Positions 33,110 to 40,639 of a stretch of 41,036 nt of DNA are shown here, one piece after another. Position 1 is the first letter of the stretch. Each line of letters starts with the position of its first letter. A program made the translations under genes and the position numbers. Source of the DNA: Campylobacteraceae bacterium (lineage in GTDB: Bacteria; Campylobacterota; Campylobacteria; Campylobacterales; Sulfurovaceae). The DNA lies in NCBI GenBank assembly GCA_027065045.1, contig JAMOOX010000081.1:1-41036 (forward strand), written 5' to 3'. Under the pieces are notes generated by a model. The model saw nothing but the letters and a program-made list of their open reading frames with translations, was not told the DNA's origin and made no database searches.

Positions 33110-35749
33110 ATGAAAAAAACACTTACAATAATAGATACATTTGGCTTCTTTTTTCGCTCATACTATGCTTTGCCACCTCTTAAAAGCTCAAAAGGGTTTC
33201 CTACTGGGCTACTTACAGGATTTATTAAACTTATAGAAAATCTTCAATCAAATAGTAGTAGTGATTATTTGGTATTTGCTTTAGATAGTAAAGGTAAGAC
33301 ATTTAGAAATGAGCTATATAGCGAGTATAAATCTCATCGTCCTACACCACCAGAGGATTTAACCAAACAGTTACCAATAGCTATTGAGTGGATTAGAGAG
33401 ATGGGATTTGCTAATATTGCAAAAGATGGATATGAAGCTGATGATGTGATAGCTACTCTTGCTAAATGGGGAGTAGCACAAGGGCTAAAAGTAGAAGTTA
33501 TATCTCATGATAAAGATTTATATCAACTAATTGATGATGATAAAGTTGTGATGTATGATAGTATCAAAAAGCAACATATTACCACCAAAGAGGCTTATGA
33601 GAAGTTTGGAGTATATCCCAAAGACTTTACCAATTTTCAAGCAATCTTAGGAGATAGTGCTGATAATATTGCAGGGGTTAAAGGTATTGGGATTAAAGGG
33701 GCTTCAAAGCTTATCAATGAGTATCATACTTTAGAAAATATCTATGATAATATTGTAGATGTTAAGCCACCACGAACTCAAAAACTACTTTTAGAATCTA
33801 AAGAGAGTGCATTTTTATCAAGAGAGTTAGTAACTCTAAAAGATGATATATTCAGAGATTTTGATATTAATAGCTTTATATTTGAAGATAAAAATTATCT
33901 TACACCACTATTAGAAGATTTTGAAAAATATGAGATGAAACAAGCTATTAAATTAGCATCAATAGATGATGATATAGAAGAGATACAAAATATAGAGTTT
34001 AAACACTATACAATCAATGATATAGATACTCTAAATAGCATTATAGATAAAATTGATAAAGATAGTATTATAGCCTTTGATACAGAGACCACGGGACTTG
34101 ATACCAAAATAGTCTCTATTGTAGGATTTTCATTTAGTTTTGATGATAATAGTGCATATTATATACCTATTTCTCATAATTATTTGGGAGTAGATACTCA
34201 AATAGAACTCAATGATGGATTAGATGCTATCAAAAGATTATTTGAGTTTAAAATAGTAGGACAAAATCTAAAATTTGATTTATCACTACTATATAATAGA
34301 TATAATTTTGATAATATCACTCCTTATGGGGATACTATGGTAATGGCATGGCTTATTAATAGCTCATCTAAAGTAGGATTAGACTTTTTAAGTCAAAAAT
34401 ATTTTAATTATAAGATGAAACCATTTAAAGAGTTAGTCAAAAAAGGGGAAGACTTTAGTAGTGTAGATATAGAGTTAGCCTCTTTTTATGCGAGTGAAGA
34501 TGCTTTTATTACAAGAAAATTATATTTTAAACTATTAGATATACTCTCACCTACACTTATAGAGGTAGCCCAAAATATAGAGTATCCATTTATTAATATC
34601 TTATCAAATATAGAGAGAAATGGTATCAAAGTAGATATAGGTAAGATGATAGAGTTAGAGAGTAGATTAGAAGAGAGACTCAAAGGACTTACAGATAAAA
34701 TATATCTTCAAGCAGATGAAGAGTTTAATATCAAATCACCCAAACAATTAGGGGTAATTTTATTTGATAAATTGGGGTTAGATGGTGGTAAAAAGCGAAG
34801 CACAAACGAGAAGATACTTAAAAGCTTAGAGGATAACCACCCAATAATCTCTCTAATATTAGAGTATCGTGAGTATCAAAAGATATTATCAACATATATC
34901 AAACCACTTAAACTATTAGCCCAAAAGAGAGAAGATAATAGAATTTTCACAAGCTTTTTACAGGCAGGGACAGCTACAGGACGATTAAGTTCAAAAGACC
35001 CAAACCTACAAAATATCCCCGTAAGAAGTGAGTTAGGAAGAGAGGTAAGAGGAGCTTTTATAGCTAGAGAGGGATATAAATTAGTAGGAATTGACTACTC
35101 ACAAATAGAACTTAGATTACTTGCTCACTTTAGCCAAGATAAGGCACTCTTAGAGGCATTTAATAGTGGATTAGATATTCATCTTGCTACTGCAACTAAA
35201 CTTTTTGGAGAAGCTAAAGCCAAAGAGAAACGCTCATTTGCCAAATCTATAAACTTTGGACTATTATATGGAATGGGAAGTAGAAAACTATCACAAGAGT
35301 TAAATATATCTACCAAAGAGGCAAAAGAGATTATTACAAACTATTTTGAAGCATTTCCAACTGTAAGAGGCTTTTTAGATAGCATAATAGAAAAGTGTAA
35401 AGTAGATGGTTTTGTAGAGACTATTAGCAGTAGAAAACGAATGTTTGATTATGAAAATGCCAATGCTATGGGTAAGGCATCAATAGATAGAGAGTCTGTA
35501 AATACACTATTTCAAGGAAGTGCCTCTGACCTTATTAAATTATCTATGATAGAGATTGATAAGGTTATAGATGAAAATGAGGCATTAATGCTACTACAAA
35601 TTCATGATGAACTTATATTTGAGATAAGAGATGACAAAGTAGAAGAACTAAGTCATAAATTTGCCAAAATTATGGAAAATATTATATTATTAAATGTAAA
35701 ATTAGAGTGTAGTATTACTGTTGGGGATAATTGGGGAGAGTTGAAGTAG
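33110..35749 (+). CDS. polA: DNA polymerase I
   Basis: The 879-residue enzyme has all three domains. The 5'-3' exonuclease (about 1-275) has DTFGFFFRSYYALPP and DSADNIAGVKGIGIKGA. The 3'-5' exonuclease (about 310-480) is intact, with FDTETTGLD, GQNLKFDLSLL and YASEDAFITRKLY. The polymerase (about 490-879) has LVGIDYSQIELRLLAH (motif A), RSFAKSINFGLLYGMG (motif B) and LQIHDELIFE (motif C). It fills gaps and removes RNA primers. The ribosome binding site is weak. Confidence 0.97.
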   Translation: MKKTLTIIDTFGFFFRSYYALPPLKSSKGFPTGLLTGFIKLIENLQSNSSSDYLVFALDSKGKTFRNELYSEYKSHRPTPPEDLTKQLPIAIEWIREMGFANIAKDGYEADDVIATLAKWGVAQGLKVEVISHDKDLYQLIDDDKVVMYDSIKKQHITTKEAYEKFGVYPKDFTNFQAILGDSADNIAGVKGIGIKGASKLINEYHTLENIYDNIVDVKPPRTQKLLLESKESAFLSRELVTLKDDIFRDFDINSFIFEDKNYLTPLLEDFEKYEMKQAIKLASIDDDIEEIQNIEFKHYTINDIDTLNSIIDKIDKDSIIAFDTETTGLDTKIVSIVGFSFSFDDNSAYYIPISHNYLGVDTQIELNDGLDAIKRLFEFKIVGQNLKFDLSLLYNRYNFDNITPYGDTMVMAWLINSSSKVGLDFLSQKYFNYKMKPFKELVKKGEDFSSVDIELASFYASEDAFITRKLYFKLLDILSPTLIEVAQNIEYPFINILSNIERNGIKVDIGKMIELESRLEERLKGLTDKIYLQADEEFNIKSPKQLGVILFDKLGLDGGKKRSTNEKILKSLEDNHPIISLILEYREYQKILSTYIKPLKLLAQKREDNRIFTSFLQAGTATGRLSSKDPNLQNIPVRSELGREVRGAFIAREGYKLVGIDYSQIELRLLAHFSQDKALLEAFNSGLDIHLATATKLFGEAKAKEKRSFAKSINFGLLYGMGSRKLSQELNISTKEAKEIITNYFEAFPTVRGFLDSIIEKCKVDGFVETISSRKRMFDYENANAMGKASIDRESVNTLFQGSASDLIKLSMIEIDKVIDENEALMLLQIHDELIFEIRDDKVEELSHKFAKIMENIILLNVKLECSITVGDNWGELK

Positions 35750-35759
35750 ATTATTATGA

Positions 35760-35765
35760 TATAAT
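35760..35765 (+). promoter_or_regulatory. -10 element upstream of the MsbA-like gene
   Basis: TATAAT at 35760-35765 lies just after the polA stop and 19 bases before the ATG at 35784, which would give a very short leader. The promoter call is tentative. Confidence 0.4.
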
Positions 35766-35783
35766 AAATAAAAAAAGATAAAA

Positions 35784-37427
35784 ATGAAAAATATATTAAA
35801 AGAGTATCTACCATATTTGATAGAGTACAAAAGAAGATTTATATATGCAATATTAGGAATGTTAGCTGTTGCTATTGGTACGGCAGGGACTGCTCATTTA
35901 ATCAAGCCTATCTTAGATGATATATTTATTAATAAAGATAGAGATATGTTATTTATATTGCCATTTATGTTTGTGTTTGTATTTGGACTAAAGGGATTTG
36001 GTAAGTATGTCCAGACATATTATATGGCATATATTGGGCAAGATGTAGTACGCAGAATGAGAGATGATATTGTAACTCATCTTACATATTTGGATATTGA
36101 GTATTTTAAATCTACTCATACAGGAGAGATACTCTCACGAGTTATAAATGATATTACACGAATTCAAAATGTAGTAGCTTATATTATACCAAATCTATTT
36201 CGTGAGATTTTTACTACAGTTATTTTGACACTATATATTATATATCTTAGTCCTAAACTTGCTCTATATTTTTTGGTTTTTATGCCTTTGATTATCTATC
36301 CTGTATCAATACTTGCCAAAAAGATGAGAAAATACTCCAAGCTTTCACAAGAGAGTACTGCTGATATGACGGCACGATTAGGAGAGATATTTAATAATAT
36401 AGAGGTAATCAAATCTAACTCATCACAAGAGTTTGAAGCCAAAAGATTTGCAAAAGATAACTATTTAGTCTTTAGGTTTCTTATCAAACAGATTAAAATC
36501 AATGCACTAACCTCTCCTGTGATGGAGATAGTTGGTGCAGTGGCGATTGGTATGGTGATATATGTCGGTGGTAATGAGGTGATAGATGGAGATATGAGTG
36601 TAGGAAGTTTCTTTGCTTTTGCTACGGCTCTATTTTTGCTTTATGACCCAATTAGAAGATTATCATCACTTCACAATCAATCACAAGATGCAATAATGGC
36701 AAATATCCGTATGAGAGATTTACTCAATAAAAAGCCAACTATTATAGATGGTAGTATAGAACTAATAGATGATATTTCTAAAATAGAATTTATAGATACA
36801 AGAGTAAATTATGGAGATAAAGAGATATTAAAAGGTGTTAATCTAATCATAAATAGAGGAGATTATATAGCATTTGCAGGAGAGAGTGGAGCAGGGAAAA
36901 GCTCTCTTATGAATTTAATTGTAAGATTATATGATAGTTTTGATGGAAAAGTAGAGATAAATGGTATTGATATAAAAGATTATACATTAAAATCACTACA
37001 CAATAAAATAGGACTTGTAACACAAAGGGTATTTATATTTAATGATACAATAGCCTCAAATGTGGCATATAATTATGGAGAGATTGATAGAGTTAGAGTA
37101 GTAGAAGCACTAAAAAGAGCAAATGCTTTGGAGTTTGTAGAGAAGTTAGAGAGAGGGATTGATACACTACTAAGTGAAAGTGGAGAGAACCTATCAGGTG
37201 GGCAAAGACAAAGAATAGCACTAGCAAGAGCAATATATAAAAACCCTCAAATACTACTATTAGATGAAGCTACTTCAGCACTAGATAATAGAAGCGAAGA
37301 GCTAATAAATAAGGCACTATTTAAACTTAAAAAAGATATGATAATAATCTCTATTGCACATAGAGATAGTAGTATAGATAATGCAGATACTCTATATCTA
37401 TTTAGAGATGGTGGGATAGGTGATTAA
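35784..37427 (+). CDS. MsbA-like ABC exporter (fused membrane and ATPase domains)
   Basis: The 547-residue half-transporter has six membrane helices (about 15-300) and an ATPase domain (about 325-547) with Walker A GESGAGKSS, signature LSGGQRQR, Walker B ILLLDEATSA and H loop SIAHRDSS. Length and topology match lipid A flippase MsbA. The C terminus is short (LYLFRDGGIGD), and a decayed copy of the last 30 or so codons lies just downstream at 37465-37554. The probable job is lipid A or other lipid export across the inner membrane. Confidence 0.9.
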   Translation: MKNILKEYLPYLIEYKRRFIYAILGMLAVAIGTAGTAHLIKPILDDIFINKDRDMLFILPFMFVFVFGLKGFGKYVQTYYMAYIGQDVVRRMRDDIVTHLTYLDIEYFKSTHTGEILSRVINDITRIQNVVAYIIPNLFREIFTTVILTLYIIYLSPKLALYFLVFMPLIIYPVSILAKKMRKYSKLSQESTADMTARLGEIFNNIEVIKSNSSQEFEAKRFAKDNYLVFRFLIKQIKINALTSPVMEIVGAVAIGMVIYVGGNEVIDGDMSVGSFFAFATALFLLYDPIRRLSSLHNQSQDAIMANIRMRDLLNKKPTIIDGSIELIDDISKIEFIDTRVNYGDKEILKGVNLIINRGDYIAFAGESGAGKSSLMNLIVRLYDSFDGKVEINGIDIKDYTLKSLHNKIGLVTQRVFIFNDTIASNVAYNYGEIDRVRVVEALKRANALEFVEKLERGIDTLLSESGENLSGGQRQRIALARAIYKNPQILLLDEATSALDNRSEELINKALFKLKKDMIIISIAHRDSSIDNADTLYLFRDGGIGD

Positions 37428-37464
37428 GATGGTAATATTATCAGTATATAACTAAACTAAAAAT

Positions 37465-37554
37465 CCAATAAATAAAGCACTATTTGAGCTTAAAAATGAT
37501 ATGATAGCAGATTTAGTATATTTATTTAAAAATATTAAGATAGATAATAATTAG
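37465..37554 (+). pseudogene. Duplicated remnant of the MsbA-like gene's 3' end
   Basis: Translated in frame, this stretch reads INKALFELKNDMI then ADLVYLFKN, which matches the exporter's own end INKALFKLKKDMI ... ADTLYLFRD. The 13 residues between, including the H-loop histidine (SIAHR), are deleted. At the DNA level AATAAATAA(A/G)GCACTATTT is shared. It has no start codon or upstream coding sequence and is not a gene. It shows that the 3' end of the exporter gene was duplicated in tandem and is now decaying. Confidence 0.8.
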
Positions 37555-37568
37555 TAGGGTTATATGAT

Positions 37569-38042
37569 ATGAAAAAATTAATAATTTTATTTCTAATGAT
37601 ATTTAGTATTTTAAATGCAGATGATACTAAATATCCATTTTGGGGTATTGTTGGATATAGTAGTGATATAGTTGGAGATAGTGCTAATACTATAGCTATT
37701 AGGTATGGACAACAAAACAAAGATTGGAGAACTAGCTTTACACTAGAGACAAAGCAGGGTGATTATCAACTATTTACTATAGGTATTGATAGGACTATAA
37801 TGCACTCTCTTGCTACAACAAAGCTTAGAATTTATGCAGGAGTTCGTGTAGGTGCTATTACTCAAGATGACTTAAATGGAGATACTAATATAGGTTATGG
37901 ATATGGTGGTGCTGTAGGATTGATGTATTATATTAGTGATACACTAGATTTTGATATAGGTTATAGATACCTCAAAGTTACAGACCTTGTGGAAGTAGAT
38001 GATATAAAAGGTGTAAGCATTGGGTTACACTACTTTTTTTAG
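37569..38042 (+). CDS. Small outer-membrane beta-barrel protein
   Basis: The 157-residue protein has a signal peptide (about 1-17, ILNAD) followed by alternating strands with aromatic girdles (IAIRYGQQNKDWRTSFTLET, LRIYAGVRVGAIT, GYGGAVGLMYYI, DFDIGYRYLKV), and ends in GLHYFF with a terminal Phe typical of barrel proteins. The size fits an eight-stranded OmpA/OmpX/YfaZ-like barrel. The specific family and role are not known. It ends 9 bases before msrB. Confidence 0.78.
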   Translation: MKKLIILFLMIFSILNADDTKYPFWGIVGYSSDIVGDSANTIAIRYGQQNKDWRTSFTLETKQGDYQLFTIGIDRTIMHSLATTKLRIYAGVRVGAITQDDLNGDTNIGYGYGGAVGLMYYISDTLDFDIGYRYLKVTDLVEVDDIKGVSIGLHYFF

Positions 38043-38051
38043 GAGAGAATA

Positions 38052-38408
38052 GTGCAGTATAATAGTTTAGATGAAGATGAAAAAAGAGTTATTATAAACA
38101 GAGGTACAGAAGCCCCATTTAGTGGTGAGTATTGTGATAACAAAGAGAGTGGTATTTATACTTGTAAGCAGTGTGATACCCCTTTGTTTGATTCAAAGAG
38201 TAAGTTTAATTCAGGTACAGGATGGCCAAGTTTTGATGATGATATAGATAATAATGTCAAAAGAGTACCTGACGCTGATGGTAGAAGAGTAGAGATAGTT
38301 TGTGCTAATTGTGGTGGGCATTTAGGACATCTGTTTGAGGGAGAGGGATTTAGCGATAAGATGACTCGTCATTGTGTAAATTCTATCTCTCTTAATTTTA
38401 TAAAATAA
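38052..38408 (+). CDS. msrB: Peptide methionine-R-sulfoxide reductase
   Basis: The 118-residue protein begins at GTG with AGGAG six bases upstream. It has the zinc cysteines C38/C41 (CKQC) and C84/C87 (CANC), the motif FNSGTGWPSF, GHLGHLFEGEGF, and the catalytic C108 in RHCVNS. It reduces methionine-R-sulfoxide in proteins. No signal peptide is present, so it is cytoplasmic. It is a stand-alone MsrB, without the MsrA domain fused in some bacteria. Confidence 0.95.
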   Translation: MQYNSLDEDEKRVIINRGTEAPFSGEYCDNKESGIYTCKQCDTPLFDSKSKFNSGTGWPSFDDDIDNNVKRVPDADGRRVEIVCANCGGHLGHLFEGEGFSDKMTRHCVNSISLNFIK

Positions 38409-38418
38409 AGGAATTTTA

Positions 38419-39105
38419 GTGAATTTTAATCAAATTAAATTGATACTTTATGCAGGATATATTACAAATCTTTATGGTTTTAGACTCAAAAACAGGAGTT
38501 TAACCAATGAAGATAGAAAAAAAATCAGAGTAGAGTTTGCTACAAAAATGCTAAATAAGCTTAATATTAATATTATAATAGAGAACCCAAAAAATATTCC
38601 ATCAGATGGAAAATATATGTTAATATCCAATCATAGAAGTGTAATTGACCCTATAATTGTAGAGATTGCACTACAAGATAGTGATATATATGGTGTATGG
38701 GTAGCCAAAAAAGAGCTATATAACTCTATATTTTTTGGTAGTTTTACTAGAAATGCAGGTACAATTTTATTAGATAGAGAATCTAAACAGATGGGTGGAT
38801 TTTTTGCTGATGTAAAAGAGGCAGTAAAAGAGGAGAAATCTATATTTATTTTCCCTGAGGGTACACGAAACAAGAGTGATGAGGTATTAGGTGAGTTTAA
38901 AAATGGTTCTAAAATTATAGCTCTCAAAAATAGATTAAAGATTTTACCAGTCTATATAGATAGCAACGCCTCACAAGTGATGAAAGATGCTACTAAAAAC
39001 AACTCAATCAAAAGAGATATAGTCATCAAAATAGGTGCAATCATAGACCCAAAAGATAAAAGTATGGGGCTAGAAGAGAGATATAGAGAGCAGTTTGGAC
39101 TATAA
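38419..39105 (+). CDS. plsC: 1-acyl-glycerol-3-phosphate acyltransferase (PlsC-like)
   Basis: The 228-residue protein starts at GTG with AAAGGA seven bases upstream. It has the acyltransferase HX4D motif (H72 to D77, NHRSVIDP), the substrate motif FPEGTR (145-150) and a preceding GTILLDRES. PlsC adds the second acyl chain to lysophosphatidic acid at the inner membrane. It overlaps the MerR-like gene by one base (TAATG). Confidence 0.88.
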   Translation: MNFNQIKLILYAGYITNLYGFRLKNRSLTNEDRKKIRVEFATKMLNKLNINIIIENPKNIPSDGKYMLISNHRSVIDPIIVEIALQDSDIYGVWVAKKELYNSIFFGSFTRNAGTILLDRESKQMGGFFADVKEAVKEEKSIFIFPEGTRNKSDEVLGEFKNGSKIIALKNRLKILPVYIDSNASQVMKDATKNNSIKRDIVIKIGAIIDPKDKSMGLEERYREQFGL

Positions 39106-39749
39106 TGTCAATTAAAATGAAAGAACTCACCACTCTTAGTGGAGTTCCAAAAGCTACAATACTATACTATATCAAAGAGGGGCTTTTACCCCCTCCACAA
39201 AAACCCAAACCAAATGTACATCTATACTCCAAGCAATCCATAGAAATATTAGATTTTATATCCTATCTACAAGATAATTTTAGTTGTAGTATCCATGAGA
39301 TAAAAGAGATAATTAGTAGCTATGATTATAATGTAAATAGTAGCTATGAGATGTTACTTGATACAATAGATATAATTATGGGAAGCAAACATCAACAGAC
39401 TTATACATTAAATGAATTTCTAACAAAAATTAACATAACCAAAGATGAACTTCAATCATATATAGATAATGGATTAATATTTCTAAGAGATGGTCTATTT
39501 ACCCAAAAAGAGTTGGATATAGTTAATATGATTTTAAATTTCAAAGATTTTGATATAGATATTAAACTACTTAAACTATATGTCAAACAAGCAAGAGAAT
39601 TGGCATCATTAGAGATAGAAATGGTACAAAATATAATTAAAAAACCAAATAATAGTGAGATTAAGAAGATGTTTAATATACTATTAATATTAAAGCCTTA
39701 TATCTATAATATGACTACTCTTAGAGAGTATCAGAAAAGAAGAAGATGA
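39105..39749 (+). CDS. MerR-family transcriptional regulator with a second MerR-like domain
   Basis: The 214-residue protein has an N-terminal MerR winged helix (about 3-70; MKELTTLSGVPKATILYYIKEGLLPPP, VHLYSKQSIEILDFI) and a second, related segment from about 98 (YTLNEFLTKINITKDELQSYIDNGLI..., FTQKELDIVNMILNF) that resembles another degenerate MerR HTH. There is no metal-binding cysteine loop. Coupling to plsC suggests it senses lipid or membrane state, which is inference. Confidence 0.85.
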   Translation: MSIKMKELTTLSGVPKATILYYIKEGLLPPPQKPKPNVHLYSKQSIEILDFISYLQDNFSCSIHEIKEIISSYDYNVNSSYEMLLDTIDIIMGSKHQQTYTLNEFLTKINITKDELQSYIDNGLIFLRDGLFTQKELDIVNMILNFKDFDIDIKLLKLYVKQARELASLEIEMVQNIIKKPNNSEIKKMFNILLILKPYIYNMTTLREYQKRRR

Positions 39750-40096
39750 ATCTCCTGTGTTTCCATCATCATGATGATTACTATTATTATTTCTTCTTCT
39801 TGGTTTAAACACCCAACTAATAAATAACCAAACATTTCATCTCTTTTACCAATTGCTATAACTTCAACAATTATTTGATTATATACAATTTTATAAACTA
39901 TTCTAATTCGTTTTTTATCAACATACATTTTTCTACAACCTCTTAGGTCATATCCACTTTTATTACCAAGTGGTTGTCCTAATTCTGGTGATGAAGCTAT
40001 TTTTTTGAATTGTTTTATTATAAGTAATTGTTGAGATTTCGCAAAACTTTTTAAATCATCTTTTGCTTCTTCTTTAACTACTATATTATATTTTAT
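39731..40096 (-). pseudogene. RelE/ParE-type toxin remnant (start codon lost, C terminus altered)
   Basis: The minus-strand frame runs from 40096 and encodes a RelE-like toxin: KYNIVVKEEAKDDLKSFAK, ASSPELGQPLGNKSGYDLRG, KMYVDKKRIRIVYKI and VEVIAIGKRDEM. The codon where ATG is expected is ATA (40094-40096), directly after an in-frame stop. One G-to-A change would explain it, since it also turns the overlapping antitoxin codon into AAA. After RDEM the protein continues into about 33 residues unlike the family, so the C terminus is also damaged. An internal ATG at 39928 would give only the second half of the toxin. Confidence 0.75.
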
Positions 40097-40384
40097 CTAA
40101 ATTAATTCCTAATTCTTTAGCTACATCTTCTAATGGTATGGTTTTTGAGTGTTCTCTCTCTTTTACAACATTATAAATCTCAATATGCTCCATTAAATCC
40201 ATAGCTTCTTTCATTCTTTCATTCTTTCATTCTCTTCAATAGGAATAACTACAGCTTCAAGTTTATTATTTTTAGAGATAATAAATCTATTTTTAGTATA
40301 ATTTATCAAATCATTTAATACAATAGAAAATCCTTTTGTAAGTTCATTTACTGATATAATTTCATCTTGTTTGTATGCTACCAT
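40086..40384 (-). pseudogene. Antitoxin remnant (Phd/RelB-like) frameshifted by a third 8 bp repeat unit
   Basis: The minus-strand ATG at 40384 opens VAYKQDEIISVNELTKGFS and INYTKNRFIISKNNKLEAVV, a Phd/YefM- or RelB-like antitoxin, preceded by AAGGTG and a TATAAT. The frame breaks in a run of three 8 bp units (40208-40231). Removing one unit restores a 96-codon frame through AMDLMEHIEIYNVVK and PLEDVAKELGINLDKI to the stop at 40086-40088. The end overlaps the toxin start region, as in intact modules. Confidence 0.78.
40208..40231. repeat. Three tandem copies of CTTTCATT
   Basis: The 8 bp unit CTTTCATT (AATGAAAG on the coding minus strand) occurs three times in a row within the antitoxin gene. 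With two units the gene is in frame; with three it is shifted. This is a classic slipped-strand mispairing site. Confidence 0.9.
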
Positions 40385-40412
40385 TTTTACACCTTTTATC
40401 TTATCTATAAGT

Positions 40413-40418
40413 ATTATA
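40413..40418 (-). promoter_or_regulatory. -10 element of the toxin-antitoxin module
   Basis: ATTATA on the plus strand reads TATAAT on the minus strand, 29 bases before the antitoxin ATG at 40384, with AAGGTG at 40390-40395 as ribosome binding site. The promoter therefore looks intact even though both genes are damaged. Confidence 0.5.
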
Positions 40419-40567
40419 TTATTTTAATCCAAAAATATATTTAACCTAATTTATTTTATTCTCTAAAATTTATAAAAAACACTTGTATTATTAAAAAAAA
40501 TAATGTATAATAAATACATATAAATAGTGTGATTACTATTATATTATTTTAAAGACCATCGGAGTGA

Positions 40568-40639
40568 ATGACTTGTATCATTTTTGGGATGAAAACTCTC
40601 GATAACCGTAAAATTATAGCAGTTTTTGGTCTGCTATAA
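40568..40639 (+). CDS. Possible small ORF of 23 codons or truncated gene start
   Basis: An ATG at 40568 with GGAG at 40561-40564 opens a 23-residue frame (MTCIIFGMKTLDNRK...) ending TAA 40637-40639 inside a hairpin. A TATAAT at 40506-40511 could drive it. The stretch 40555-40615 is noticeably less AT-rich than its surroundings. It may be a small peptide, the remains of a membrane protein gene cut by the neighbouring element, or non-coding. I do not recognise it. Confidence 0.25.
   Translation: MTCIIFGMKTLDNRKIIAVFGLL
40614..40639 (-). terminator. Hairpin at the 3' end of the minus-strand PBECR-like gene
   Basis: TTATAGCAG (40614-40622) pairs exactly with CTGCTATAA (40631-40639) around an 8-base loop. 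On the minus strand the stem is followed by TTTTA and the stop codon of the upstream gene (40634-40636) lies in the stem, so this looks like its intrinsic terminator, although the U run is short. Confidence 0.55.

Noticed and set aside
39731-39928. A 65-codon minus-strand ORF as an independent gene
   Set aside because: It is the second half of the RelE-like toxin frame that starts further upstream at 40096, followed by residues unlike the family; it is reported as part of the toxin remnant.
40385-40560. Possible CRISPR or tandem repeat array in the AT-rich intergenic region
   Set aside because: No regularly spaced repeat is present; only promoter-like TATAAT elements and a short AATAGT/ACTATT inverted repeat are seen.
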